Origin: Pseudomonas asuensis
GTDB lineage: Bacteria > Pseudomonadota > Gammaproteobacteria > Pseudomonadales > Pseudomonadaceae
Length of the DNA stretch: 64,000 bases
Direction of reading: 5' to 3'
Assembly: GCF_014646755.1 (NCBI RefSeq)
Contig: NZ_BMNW01000009.1
Span: 159,157-223,156, forward strand
Shown: in pieces, positions 45,343-54,981 of the stretch
How the letters are laid out: each line of letters opens with the position of its first letter
Position numbering within the stretch: position 1 is the stretch's first letter
Program-made: the position numbers and the translations under genes
Notes under the pieces: model-generated
Told to the model about the DNA's origin: nothing
The model's input: the letters and a program-made list of their open reading frames with translations, nothing else
Database searches by the model: none

Positions 45343-46311
45343 CTAGGCAACTAGCTGGATGGCAGTATCGAGCGCGCGCTGCTTGATCTGAGCCCCCTGG
45401 CCAAACCAGGCTGAATCCATACGGTACTCATTGCTCCTAGCACGACGCTCATGGTCGACGTACTCGGTTACGGCATTGAGCAAGCCCCAGGCCGTGCCAC
45501 GTGAAGACTCAAGCGTAGCTCCGCGACCCTGTCCCTCATAAAGGCTTTGTACCTTGCGTAGGGCTCGCTCGTTGGGCAGGGTTTCAGGCAACTGATTTGC
45601 TGGATTAACTTCGCAAAGTACGTTCATGAAAAAGCCCATCGCCTCATGCCACTGCACCTTGCGTTCAGCCAGATGACGCATGCGGTACATGAATTCATCC
45701 CACTGGGAGACAGCAATGCCCAGCTGCTTCTTGACGACTTTAGGATCAAAGCGGGTGTTGTGTGGAACCTTGATGGCCTGAGCGGTGCCGTCCAGTGCGA
45801 TGGTTAGGGTGTTATTGCAGACAACACGTACCGTGGTGGGCGTAGCGGTAGTCGCTAGGGTGCCATCACATGAGGTAGCCAAGAGCAGGTAGCCACTGAC
45901 CAGATCGTTACCTTTCAGTGTTGCCGCTTGTCCTGTTTTGGCTAGCGCCCAAAACTTGCGGCCTCCTTTAAGTACTCCGGCTGTTTCGAGTTCATAGCCT
46001 GAGACTTCGGTGAGATCCCGGTAAAACTCTAGGACTTCCCGAGGCTGGACGACTTGATAGCGGTTGGAAACAACTGACAACGCCGCTTTGGTATCGGAGC
46101 GGTAGAGCACCTTTTGCTCTGGGAAGGTATGGATAGTGCCGAGCGCACCGATAGCGTCTGCCTTGAAGTGAACCGGGCTTTCCTGGATATGCCAGTTCAT
46201 TCCAGCCTCTCGTTGCCAGACTTCGAGCGGTTGCTTTTCAGTAAGGCGATTACCGAGGCCATGCCAAGGAGTAGCGCCAACATAAGCCATTTGTTCGATC
46301 AGATGTGCCAT
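45343..46311 (-). CDS. DUF932-family (phage/plasmid-like) protein
   Basis: 322 residues. N-terminal MAHLIEQMAYVGATPWHGLG, then VVSNRYQVVQPREVLEFYRD and TPTTVRVVCNNTLTIAL, all hallmarks of the DUF932 / phage-plasmid-like family found on plasmids, ICEs and prophages. Molecular role unknown. It heads the block DUF932 - three small genes - ERF. Confidence 0.9.
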   Translation of the reverse strand: MAHLIEQMAYVGATPWHGLGNRLTEKQPLEVWQREAGMNWHIQESPVHFKADAIGALGTIHTFPEQKVLYRSDTKAALSVVSNRYQVVQPREVLEFYRDLTEVSGYELETAGVLKGGRKFWALAKTGQAATLKGNDLVSGYLLLATSCDGTLATTATPTTVRVVCNNTLTIALDGTAQAIKVPHNTRFDPKVVKKQLGIAVSQWDEFMYRMRHLAERKVQWHEAMGFFMNVLCEVNPANQLPETLPNERALRKVQSLYEGQGRGATLESSRGTAWGLLNAVTEYVDHERRARSNEYRMDSAWFGQGAQIKQRALDTAIQLVA

Positions 46312-46408
46312 GAAAGTAATCCTTTAGATGTGTAACGGCATAAAGGCCACGCCTCGCGCAGCCTCTGCCTAATAAATAGAAGGGATAAGTAAGAAGAGCA
46401 GGTCTGGC

Positions 46409-46732
46409 TTACTGATTGAAGCGATAGCCACATTCAAGGCATACGTTGTTAGCCAGTACATGGCGATCGAGTTGATCGCCCAGCTTGGCACCAAGCGCGC
46501 AGCCGCCAACGCCGCCGGCAAGTCCGCCGAGTATGGCACCTGATATCGAGCCGATAGTGATACCAATCGGTCCAGCGATAGCGCCTATGGCAGCACCTGC
46601 TTCAGACCCGGCGAGCGCTCCACTAATGCCGCGCGCTGCGCCGCCGATCGTACCGACAGCGGCACCGACTTTCATAGCGATTCGAAGGGAGCCGATTTGA
46701 TTTGAGTTACAGGAAGGGCATCGCAATGACAT
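46409..46732 (-). CDS. Zinc-ribbon protein with glycine-zipper membrane segment
   Basis: 107 residues. CPSCNSNQIGSL at the start and NVCLECGYRFN at the end form two CxxC pairs, likely one zinc ribbon. Between them are glycine- and alanine-rich repeats (AAIGAIAGPIGITIGSISGA, LGGLAGGVGGCALGAKLGD) of the glycine-zipper type that can insert in membranes. Such proteins are small accessory genes on plasmids; function unknown. Confidence 0.75.
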   Translation of the reverse strand: MSLRCPSCNSNQIGSLRIAMKVGAAVGTIGGAARGISGALAGSEAGAAIGAIAGPIGITIGSISGAILGGLAGGVGGCALGAKLGDQLDRHVLANNVCLECGYRFNQ

Positions 46733-47488
46733 GGTTAAAACTCCAAGGGTGGCAATGTCATTGCAGTGATGTAGGACTGAGATTCTTTCGAGTCCAGATG
46801 AAAGAACGCAATTTATGGCAATGTAGCGACAGGCGGACGCTGTGTGAAGAAAAGTTATTGCCGTACGCGATCAGGTGCATGCGGCTTACTTTTGACGTTC
46901 TGCTCCACCTGCTGGTACCTTCCTATTCATGGTAAATACGCGAATTTTGTGGCGACGTAAGCTAGTCAGTCAACTGCCGAGAAATTTGCCTATCGATCAA
47001 AAAAACGCTACGCCTAGTGGCAAGTCTCGGAAGTGCGTATCCAGGGTGCATGTGATCGTGCCTACTGGTTCTCGTACCTGTAAAACATGAGCAATGTGCT
47101 GGGGGCGCTGACCGGACATCCTTACCTCGTAGCGCGTGCTTATAACAGGCAGCAATCGACCCATAGCTGCCTTCCACGGCGGCTTCGATTGCAACTTTGA
47201 TAGATGTGGAAACTCCTTAGCAGCAGTGTGGCTCACAGGGAGATTTCCGTCAGAGCTTGTGACCGAGCGAATATCTGATGCACGTAGAACCACTCGTATT
47301 ATCTGAGCTAATTGTAACGATCGGACCGATTGGCTCGCGAGCCAGATCTCGCAAAAAGATCGCGGGGCGTAGCTTCGTTCCAGCATCGTGTACTGCGTCC
47401 GTATTCCCGAAGCAGCAATGTCCAAGGCTACTCGTATATCCTTGCCACCGGTGAGTTTGACTGTGTTGTCTAAATAATCTGAGGGCGC
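46733..47488. other. Intergenic region with one GGGTCG-family repeat
   Basis: No convincing gene. A minus-strand frame covering 46997-47644 was rejected as spurious (see the rejected list). The region holds the repeat ACAGGCAGCAATCGACCCAT near 47142-47163, related to sequences at 49.1 and 49.8 kb. Confidence 0.5.
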
Positions 47489-48955
47489 ATGAACAATCAT
47501 TTCAATCGATTTGGGGAAGGAGAAGCTGTCGAGTTCCCAAGCGCTGGTTACGCCCGAGTAGATGATGTCGAAATCAGTCGAAGCGGCAGAACTGCACGTG
47601 TCAGCTTCGACGTAGTGGATGCAGATTTTATTGATAGGAACCACAGCAAGGCCAGAGGCGGAAGGGATTATCGCGTCGATTCCACTCCTGATTTTGATCG
47701 CATGCCTCTATTTCATTTGCAGGTAGTATTTTCGACCACGAACCTGCGGCGGGTAAGGGACAATCGATGTGGTGACCTTACGTGTGAGCTATGCTATCCA
47801 TACTCATGCAGAAATTACTCGATTCTCGTTGAGTTCCTGCGAAAATCAAGGTCAGATAGATACGGCGATAGCAGTCAGGGCGGTGATACTGACCCCTCCC
47901 GCTGGTTTAAAATAGTCAAAAGCTCTAATTCTGTTGGCCGACTAGCCACGGCTTACAGTGGACTTTTCTCAAAGCCTGAGAAGGTGCGAGTCCACTTACA
48001 GCTTGCGGCTCAGCAGCAACAAATGTTGAGCGAAATTTTCACCTTGCCCGGCGTTCGTCAGAAGCAATTCGAGCCGGCTGATCTAGCTTTGTTCGCTAAT
48101 GTTGAGTGCGATCATGTAGTCGTATTTGACGTAGGACAGGGTAGTGCCAGTGCTTCGATCTCAAGCAACGCACATGCTGCAAAAGTAGGCGGTACGCCGG
48201 AGATCTATTTTGACGCTGGGGCCGGTGTTTATGCCAATCAGAACACTCGTCCGCCAGGCCTCTCGTTGGAGGCTGGCGGTGCGAAAGCGGTTTTCCTCTC
48301 TCATTGGGATACCGATCACTGGGCTGGGGCTATGCTGGCGCGTCCAGGGGCGGATTCGCTGTTGACGAAGACATGGTATGCGCCGGATCAGGTCGTCGGG
48401 CCACGACACGTCGCCTTCGCCAAAAATATTGAGGCGAATGGCGGGCGGCTGGTTCTGCTGAGTCCCCCTTCATCGGCCGTTCAAGAAGTTCCGCTTGCTG
48501 GAGGTCGCGTTTTACGATGGGCGCAAGGAACAGGTCGGGACAGGAACGATTCCGGACTTGTGGCCGCAGTAGAGTGCTCCATACCTGTGGAGCAAAGCAT
48601 TATTTTGCCGGGTGATTGTGATTACCGCTTCTTTAAGCATCTTCAGGCAAAAGCGCCTATTGGTTTGCTTGTTCCTCATCATGGGGCGCGACTTAGGAGC
48701 GCAAGCATCGATGTTCCCATACCGCATCCCCAAGCGAAGAATTCCAAGCTGGTCTATTCGTTTGGCCCGAACAACAAACACGGCAAGGCTCGAGTTCGGC
48801 ATCCGACTGCCGAAGCGATTGAGCTTCACAGCGCTTGGGATCATGGGGGGTGGCGCGCTCGACCGGGTTTCGGAGCGGCAGGGCGTAACGTGCATGGAAC
48901 CTCTGAGCATTCAGCAGTAGCCAGAGGCGATGTTTGTATCGATTGGCAGCGGTGA
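47489..48955 (+). CDS. Metallo-beta-lactamase-fold hydrolase with N-terminal extension
   Basis: 488 residues from ATG 47489 with a GAGGG ribosome site. The first ~200 residues match nothing I know and include CGDLTCELCYPYSC, a possible metal-binding cysteine cluster. The MBL domain follows: VVVFDVGQGSASASI, then LSHWDTDHWAGAML as the HxDxDH metal motif, PGDCDYRFF, and LLVPHHGARLRS. This arrangement resembles ComEC-type MBL domains seen in defence and toxin loci, where they act on nucleic acid or nucleotides. It lies 248 bases before a GIY-YIG gene. Confidence 0.78.
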   Translation: MNNHFNRFGEGEAVEFPSAGYARVDDVEISRSGRTARVSFDVVDADFIDRNHSKARGGRDYRVDSTPDFDRMPLFHLQVVFSTTNLRRVRDNRCGDLTCELCYPYSCRNYSILVEFLRKSRSDRYGDSSQGGDTDPSRWFKIVKSSNSVGRLATAYSGLFSKPEKVRVHLQLAAQQQQMLSEIFTLPGVRQKQFEPADLALFANVECDHVVVFDVGQGSASASISSNAHAAKVGGTPEIYFDAGAGVYANQNTRPPGLSLEAGGAKAVFLSHWDTDHWAGAMLARPGADSLLTKTWYAPDQVVGPRHVAFAKNIEANGGRLVLLSPPSSAVQEVPLAGGRVLRWAQGTGRDRNDSGLVAAVECSIPVEQSIILPGDCDYRFFKHLQAKAPIGLLVPHHGARLRSASIDVPIPHPQAKNSKLVYSFGPNNKHGKARVRHPTAEAIELHSAWDHGGWRARPGFGAAGRNVHGTSEHSAVARGDVCIDWQR

Positions 48956-49091
48956 TCATCGGGCTAGGCGCGCCCCTACGCAAAATCTGAGGCTAAGTGA
49001 CGGGTGAATACTCAAATTTCGCACAGGAGCACGGTTTTGAGCCCTGTTTTAGACTGTCTCTGCGCTCAAAAACGTTTTTATACAGCCTGGG

Positions 49092-49131
49092 TCGTTAGCT
49101 GCCTGCCTCTACTGGCACAAGCGACCCAAAG
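49092..49131. repeat. GGGTCG-family repeat, copy 2
   Basis: GGGTCGTTAGCTGCCTG followed by a closing CGACCC after about 26 bases. It is related to the copies near 47142-47163 and at 49785-49901. Confidence 0.4.
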
Positions 49132-49203
49132 CTGTCCTTCGTGAGCGGGTTATTGCCTGTGCGTTAGCTTAATCCTCAGATTTCAGGAGACTTTATTGTC
49201 GCT

Positions 49204-49722
49204 ATGCACTACGAACAGATTTCGTCATTGGAAGAGTTTCTTTCTCAAGTTGAAAGACGTCTCTTAGACCCAGAACGGCGAGTAAGTGTGTCGTTCCCAA
49301 TCACCGCAATTATACCTTGGGACGGTGATGCGCTGGCTCGCATCAATAAGTCGATACTGGACAGCGTTTCAGGATCTGCAAACCTATACGCCATCTTTAC
49401 CGGTGCATCCGGTGCAGCAGAATGTTCGCTCAGGTATCTCGGAAAGACTACCAAGAAGCTAGCGCGACAAAGGATCACTAACCATCTTTTCCGAAAGCAC
49501 GAGAAGACAGGGTCGAAGTTGGCCCAGGTGTTAGCACATGCATGTGACGGTGGAACGGTAGAGATCGCTTGGATTGAAGTCCACACTGAGTCGCTCAGAA
49601 ATTACCTTGAAGAAGAACTGATAATTCGTCACCCCGAAGCCGACTGGAATAGAGAGAACAGGACTAAGCTCAAAGCTTCATTCGAGACTTCTGGTCTTAC
49701 CTTGGAAGATATGACGAACTGA
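49204..49722 (+). CDS. GIY-YIG-like nuclease family protein
   Basis: 172 residues. The motif pattern LYAIFTGASG ... LRYLGKTTKKLARQRITNHL ... SLRNYLEEELI is that of the GIY-YIG fold: the Tyr pair is LY/RYLG, the Arg is in RQRI, and the catalytic Glu is in YLEEELI. The N-terminal 60 residues look helical and may bind DNA. There is no ribosome site close to the ATG, so the start is uncertain. It follows the MBL gene on the same strand; the two may form a unit. Confidence 0.7.
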   Translation: MHYEQISSLEEFLSQVERRLLDPERRVSVSFPITAIIPWDGDALARINKSILDSVSGSANLYAIFTGASGAAECSLRYLGKTTKKLARQRITNHLFRKHEKTGSKLAQVLAHACDGGTVEIAWIEVHTESLRNYLEEELIIRHPEADWNRENRTKLKASFETSGLTLEDMTN

Positions 49723-49784
49723 TGTTCGCAATTTGAAGAACTGATAGACCGCTTCTGGCCGGTTTCTGCCGGTGCCGAAGGGCT

Positions 49785-49901
49785 GAAATGGGTCGGTTGC
49801 TGCCGCTCGTGACAGGCGCCTACCGGCCCAAAGCAACCCTGAGATACCAGCAGAAATCAGCCGGGTGTTGCCTGTCACGACAGGCGCCAGTCGACCCATT
49901 G
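49785..49901. repeat. GGGTCG-family repeat, copy 3 (extended inverted repeat)
   Basis: Opens with AATGGGTCGGTTGCTGCC and ends with GCCAGTCGACCCATT, so the outer ends are an imperfect inverted repeat. The centre holds two copies of GTGACAGGCGCC / CACGACAGGCGCC type. It resembles intergenic repeats of pseudomonads but has no known function. Confidence 0.45.
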
Positions 49902-49908
49902 GAGCCCT

Positions 49909-50113
49909 TCAGTAGGTTAGCCCTCTATCTGTGTCAGGTGATAGCAAAGCTTCAAGCGGTGATGCCACGGCTAGTCTAGAGGCAACGACCTCACCAGCCC
50001 GTGCAACAACATCAAGGGTTTCGTCTTTAAACGTTACGACCCAATGCCTAGCACCTGACGACTTCCGCCGAATGGTTTCTTCAGAACCAGTAAGTTCGTT
50101 AAACGAATAGACC
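49909..50113 (-). pseudogene. Unidentified protein C-terminal fragment
   Basis: An open frame without a start codon, ending in TGA at 49909-49911. It reads VYSFNELTGSEETIRRKSSG, then ARHWVVTFKDETLDVVARAG and VVASRLAVASPLEALLSPD. The composition is protein-like; it is probably the tail of a gene broken by the upstream TAG. No family recognised. Confidence 0.35.
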
Positions 50114-50919
50114 TAGAGGCCCGATGAAATATGTGGATGACGTCCTAACCCTTCGTCCCATTGTCTATATAGGGCCATAAGGAAGGGAAATCAATAATAA
50201 AGCAATTTCATGTGCTGACTGAGTTCTACCCTGCTGCAACCTGGAGCTTAGGGATGTGCAGCGCGTGTTCCGGCGGAGCTTCCTCGGAAAGCACGTCCGC
50301 CGCCTTAACCTGCTCATCCAAAGGCCGGAAATCCTGTATCGCCATCGGCCAAGCTCCCAAATGCACTCGGTTTAACGTCCTGCTAGTCGGACTGGCCGAG
50401 GTGGAATGGTTCATTGGGCAGACAAGGTGGATGATCGATGCCGATCGCCTTGGGCCGAGCCGATCACGGCATCACGCGCCTGCGTTGATTCGGGGCGAGC
50501 CGTTAAAGGCTGTCCGGATCCCCAAAAACATTTTGACAGGGCTCTACTACGGTAGTCTCAGAGCTGAATGTTTGTATTATGCTCCGAAGTTTGACGCCAG
50601 CCGCGGTGGGTGCGTGATCGATCACGATTGACGATTTCTGATACGGATCAGAGTGGTCGTCGGCAATCTTCAGTGTCCATTGACACCGGGGCCACACCTT
50701 TCGTCGATAGTGCTCAGAGCCTGGCTGGCAGCTTTAACCGGGCACACGTCGGCGGCAGTGCTGATGGTGTTCATCGCGGGGGTTCTTGAAGGCGACCGAG
50801 GAGCAGAACTCTGATTGCTTCGGACTCCCATGCTGACTGTTTGAGGAATGAGTGCAAAGGGCTGTTGCAGTGCGTCGGGTAGGTAAGTGCCTCTGTAGAG
50901 CGAGGCACCTGCCGTGCAG
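50114..50919. other. Region without a supported gene
   Basis: Two competing open frames exist (plus 50212-50631, minus 50226-50414). Neither has family signals or a ribosome site, and both look like decayed sequence. Confidence 0.45.
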
Positions 50920-51903
50920 CTACTTCTTACTGGCCGCTAGTAATAGCCTTGTGATGGTATGGCCCAGGCTATGAGATTTGAGTTGGTCAGGATCACCCTT
51001 CATGTAGGTGAGTAGTTCGGTGCTGGTGGCATAGTCCCGGTATGTATCGGGAAGCCGATCAATAATCTCAGCGCTCTCAAGCAGAAGTTCAGCCAGTGAT
51101 GGGGTTGCATCAACATCAACCAGTGCGTCGATACGTCGAGCCAATGCATAGAGCCAGAGGTTCACTTCATGCGCTCGAATGTGCGATTGCCAGCTCACCT
51201 GAGCGCTGAAAGGTTGACGAATCGTTCGAGCCAGCGCATTGAAGATTTTCCACAGCTCAGCGACGATCGCTTTCTGATCTTCTGGAGCCAGATAGCGGGT
51301 CAATGTGGCAAGTTCATCAGTGAAAGCACCGTCTGCCTCCAGCTTGAAATAAAGGCTGTTGTTGTCTTTCAGTGAACCGCGCCATTGGCTCGTCAACTCG
51401 CTGAACCATTCTCTAGAGACCTGAGCCGTGTCTACTGTCTTCTGTTCGAGCATGGGAAGAAGTAATGACTCGAGAATCCAAGGCGTGAAGTGATGCAGCC
51501 TTCCAATACGCCCGCGTACAGGCTGCAGGATGTCCTGAAGTTCCTGATCAGACAGTGGTCTTTCAAGTGATTGCGTCAGCTTTGCAATCAGATGGTGCTT
51601 GACGTCCGACTCATCATAGTTCGCTTCGTTGATTAGCCAGCAAAGAATGGTTCGATGAGCGCTGGCAGGTGTTACCTGGTCGATAAGGCCAAGTGTTTCA
51701 ACGCCCCACACGCCTTTGTTGATTGCATCCTTGAAAGCATGCAGACCTACCCAGGTGACGATGCTCGTCTCACTGTGCAGGAGGGCTTCTATTTGTACTG
51801 GGTGCTTGTCGAAGCCGAGCGACAGACAGATGCGCTTGAAGACCTCAATGACCAATACGTTAGGACGTAAGCCCTTGACGGGTTGCGCACATACTTCGCT
51901 CAA
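50920..51903 (-). CDS. C-terminal open segment of the VPA1262-like gene
   Basis: 327 codons from TTG 51903, helical (LRPNVLVIEVFKRICLSLGF, AELWKIFNALARTIRQPFSA). It is in the same frame as the preceding 518-codon segment, separated by one TAG and ten codons. It could be an independent gene, but there is no ribosome site at the TTG. No family recognised. Confidence 0.45.
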   Translation of the reverse strand: MSEVCAQPVKGLRPNVLVIEVFKRICLSLGFDKHPVQIEALLHSETSIVTWVGLHAFKDAINKGVWGVETLGLIDQVTPASAHRTILCWLINEANYDESDVKHHLIAKLTQSLERPLSDQELQDILQPVRGRIGRLHHFTPWILESLLLPMLEQKTVDTAQVSREWFSELTSQWRGSLKDNNSLYFKLEADGAFTDELATLTRYLAPEDQKAIVAELWKIFNALARTIRQPFSAQVSWQSHIRAHEVNLWLYALARRIDALVDVDATPSLAELLLESAEIIDRLPDTYRDYATSTELLTYMKGDPDQLKSHSLGHTITRLLLAASKK

Positions 51904-51933
51904 CCAGTTGACAAGCGCCTGTGGTGCATGTGA

Positions 51934-53490
51934 CTAGAGTAGCTTGAGGGCATAGTAGTCACTCCATGAGGTATCGGGTGGCGAGTAGCGGAAAGCCACG
52001 TTGGGATCATCAGTGGAAAGCAGCAGCTTGGTTAGGTCTTGCGAGCGATAGTGCTCAAGATCCAGCAGCGCCTTTCGTACCCTTGGCTGTAAAGCACCTT
52101 GGCGTGCAGGATTAATGTGTTCGAGCAAGGCGCTCTGCAGCGCCTGCGGGAAGGGCTTTTGCTCCTCTGTGTACAGTTGACCCCCTTGGCAGTGCGCCAG
52201 CACATAGCCAAGAGCATCCCAAGCCGAGTGGAAATCTTCGAGAGGCAGACCTTCGGTCCAGAACTTGGCAGGGATACTCTCAAACATTTCTGGATTGAGC
52301 TTCCCATCTTTGACCTTGCCCTTGGCCTCCAACTGATTCATCAATTCAGCACCAGACAACCCTGCGAATTCCAGGTCATCAAGCCACCAAGCCAGCACAT
52401 CGCCCGCGCGAGGGGCGTCAGTGAAACAGGAACGATGGTTCAAGCCCTCCTGTTCCTCGTCTTCTTTCTTGGACTTAGTGAAGGAAGTTGAGTCGAAAAT
52501 TAGCTTGGCGGTAGGTACATTTTTGCCCTCACCATGAAGCGTGCTTTGAATGATCTGGTCGCAGTACTCGAAAACGTGCGGCATCACATCCAGAGGGATA
52601 GGTGTTGCTAACAGTGGATAGTTATCATTGGCGCGTTGTATCGAGTTGGAAAGCTGATAGCCGGCTAGCGGGCGACCGCTGGCTGATCGAATCAGGATCA
52701 TTCGATCATGGATTTTGCTTTCAGGTACGGCGAGCACTTTGAGGCGAACATTGCCGAAATAGCCATTGCCCCACCCAGCGCACTGGTTGAGAAGGTTCTG
52801 AATGCGGTTCGGCTGATCAGCGCCAGCTTTGCTATCTTCCTTCGACTCTTTCTCGGTCGTGATGATGAGATAGTCGCCTGCTGCGGTGCCCATTCGATGA
52901 AGCAGATCGATGCCTACGTCCTCCATGAATGGATCGAACCAGGCAATCTGAGCGTCATGGTGGTTCTCGAAGATCTTACGGAGCCATTCCGTCAGTTGTA
53001 TCCGGCTGGTGCCACCACTGTCGGTAAGCGTAAGGAAGAAGCGCCCCTTGGAAGTCTTGGGGCAGAGCTGCTTCATGGTTGTTTCGGTGGCGCTGTTGAG
53101 AGCTACCCAAGGGTCAGCTGTATGGCCTCCCAGCTGTGAGCGTGAATCTCTTGACGCCCTGCCTACTCGCGCGGTGGCTTGAAGCTTCGCTTGATCTTTC
53201 GGCGGGACGCGTTTCTCCAACCAGCTCAGCTTTTCATTCGAGCGGATAGGCTCGACCATCTGCATGTTGAGGTTCATGCTACGGACGAAGTAGTTACCGG
53301 TTTGTAGCACCATGAAGGATTCGCCGAGGCCACTGAGCGCGTAGATTTCCAGGGTGAATGATGTACAGATCTGCTTCACGAAGGCTTCAAGCCTGAAGCC
53401 ATGCTTCAGTGGGTACTTTTCGTGCTTGTCCAGCCGAGCTGTATGGGTGGCCAGTACGCTGTCGGCACTATAAGCATTCACTACGACCAA
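51934..53490 (-). CDS. Central open segment of the VPA1262-like gene
   Basis: 518 codons from TTG 53490. A segment with PLD-like spacing is not obvious; it contains WLRKIFENHHDAQIAWFDPF and SKIHDRMILIRSASGRPLAG, where an isolated H-D plus an upstream H resembles a nuclease or phospholipase-D-type half motif. If this stretch is translated alone it has a poor start, so it is better read as part of the broken 1100-residue gene. The stop TAG at 51934-51936 is in frame with the next segment. Confidence 0.5.
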   Translation of the reverse strand: MVVVNAYSADSVLATHTARLDKHEKYPLKHGFRLEAFVKQICTSFTLEIYALSGLGESFMVLQTGNYFVRSMNLNMQMVEPIRSNEKLSWLEKRVPPKDQAKLQATARVGRASRDSRSQLGGHTADPWVALNSATETTMKQLCPKTSKGRFFLTLTDSGGTSRIQLTEWLRKIFENHHDAQIAWFDPFMEDVGIDLLHRMGTAAGDYLIITTEKESKEDSKAGADQPNRIQNLLNQCAGWGNGYFGNVRLKVLAVPESKIHDRMILIRSASGRPLAGYQLSNSIQRANDNYPLLATPIPLDVMPHVFEYCDQIIQSTLHGEGKNVPTAKLIFDSTSFTKSKKEDEEQEGLNHRSCFTDAPRAGDVLAWWLDDLEFAGLSGAELMNQLEAKGKVKDGKLNPEMFESIPAKFWTEGLPLEDFHSAWDALGYVLAHCQGGQLYTEEQKPFPQALQSALLEHINPARQGALQPRVRKALLDLEHYRSQDLTKLLLSTDDPNVAFRYSPPDTSWSDYYALKLL

Positions 53491-54458
53491 GAGGTCGGAC
53501 GCGTCTTGGGTCAGTGGCTCGGAAAGCTAGAGAGAGGCGTCATCTCCCTTCAACGTAATGTTGTACTTACTCTTTTCCGCGCGATTTTGGCCGGGGATGC
53601 AGATGAATTCAAAATCCCCTATGCGCCATGCATCCAGTGACGCGAAGTCCAGTCCGGTACCTGCGTTCAGGCTCTGGCATGCGGCTTCTGCGATCTTTCG
53701 ATCCAAACCCTCCGCCATGTTGAAGGTCTCTGTCTTGCTGTCGAACGAAATGGCTGCGCTGTCCACGCTGGCATAGCTAGTCGGGCTGAGGCGGCTGGTA
53801 CGAAACTGAAAGAAGTCTCGTGTCGGTAGGTGCATGACCGGGCGGGCCACAGGGTTGCCCCCACCTTGCTGTTCAGTTTGTCATCGAGTTGGATATCGGC
53901 CAGCTGGCTGGCAGCATCCAGTGTCGCACCAGAAAGGAAGTGCTTCAGGAAGATCTTAAGTCGCTGCGTTGATGTGTACAGCGCCAGGGCATGGGTCTTG
54001 GCGGAGCAGCCATCATACACGGGCGTTTTGCTACTGGAGGTGCCGCTCCACTTGTGAGACTGGTGGGTACCCGGCAGTGATCGGCCGTAGAGGAACCGCA
54101 GTTCCGCGGACGCTGCGCGTTCGATTTCAAGAATCCAGATCTGGGTGGCGGTAGCCAGCTGGTCGTCACCAAAAAGTTCATGAAGCCGGAAATCGGAGGC
54201 CAGTGTGTCGAGAGCATCGGTCATAGTGCGTCCTTTTGCTTGGTCAGAGAACGGATCTGGTACGCAACGCTGAAGGCCTAGCGGCATAGACTTGCGTCAA
54301 TTTGACATCAGTTTCATTGACCGAACAATGACGGAGCGCAATGTAGGCTAAGAATGATAGGGTTCTGAACTCCCGGGGATCCGTACCGGCTGGGATTTGG
54401 ACTTGCTGATGCCTGGACGTTGCGTAAGTAGTTTAGTGTCGTGGTAGAGAAAACGGAC

Positions 54459-54981
54459 CGTGAACTACGCGGCACGCCGTGCCTCGGTCTCGGAAAAGCC
54501 GCACTGCCGAAGCAGGGTTCTGCTCAAGAATGTTTGGTAAGCGGCTGCTTGAACTCGAGCCTATCGAGGAGGCTGTGGTAGCGTATGCCGCCCGGGCCGC
54601 CGAGAAAATACGAGCGCAGCATTCCATGTGCAAGCGCGTACGGTTGAGCATCCGCACCGAGATGTTCAATCCAGATGGGCCCAAGTTTGCCAAGAAGGGT
54701 GATCTGCGAACTGCCATACTCCACCGACGACACCAGATACATCACCCGTGCGGCTATCGCTGGCCTGGAGCATGTTTATCGAGTTTAGCAAAGCCGAGGT
54801 GTTTCTGATGGATCTGCGGCAACGCGGCGAGTACAGCGATGCTATCAACGCGAAGTGGGAACGTAATACGCAAAGGCCTGGATGTGTAACGACTGCGCTT
54901 GAGTGGGACATGCGGCGGGACATGATGAGTCAGAGTTTCACAACACGGATTGATCGGCTCTGGCTGGTGCAGTGTAAATAA
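54459..54981 (+). pseudogene. umuC: umuC-like DNA polymerase V catalytic subunit remnant
   Basis: C-terminal pieces of a UmuC/RumB-type Y-family polymerase in shifting frames: ELRGTPCLGL, then SRMFGKRLLELEPIEEAVVA and FNPDGPKFAKKG, then (after shifts) SKAEVFLMDLRQRGEYSDAI and MRRDMMSQSFTTRIDRLWLV ending in a stop at 54979-54981. The N-terminal catalytic part and umuD are absent. Plasmid- and ICE-borne umuC is common, so this is debris of a mobile SOS-mutagenesis locus. Confidence 0.8.

Larger units (their letters stand above)
50920..54224 (-). pseudogene. Large VPA1262-family-like protein gene with one frameshift and two in-frame amber codons
   Basis: Reading from ATG 54224 (AAGGA ribosome site): MTDALDTLASDFRLHELFGD ... 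ELRFLYGRSLPGTHQSHKWS, then KVGATLWPA. The continuing reading RPVMHLPTRDFFQFRTSRLS is in another frame (shift near 53845). This frame reaches TAG at 53527-53529 and continues in the same frame as LSEPLTQDASDLLVVVNAYS through a long segment to TAG at 51934-51936. It then continues, still in frame, as SHAPQALVNWLSEVCAQPVK to 50920. Rejoined, it is about 1100 residues. The N-terminal part resembles the VPA1262-family N-terminal domain known from island hypotheticals. Confidence 0.7.

Noticed and set aside
46997..47644. 215-codon minus-strand open frame upstream of the MBL gene
   Set aside because: Its N terminus overlaps the well-supported MBL start on the other strand, its C terminus runs through a GGGTCG-family repeat, and no family signals are seen.
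47142..49901. CRISPR-like array from GGGTCG repeats
   Set aside because: Only three irregular copies at uneven spacing of 0.7-2 kb, with no constant repeat length and no cas genes.
50212..50631. 139-codon plus-strand frame in the gap after the GIY-YIG gene
   Set aside because: Cys/Ser-rich mixed composition, no family, competing minus frame; most likely decayed DNA.
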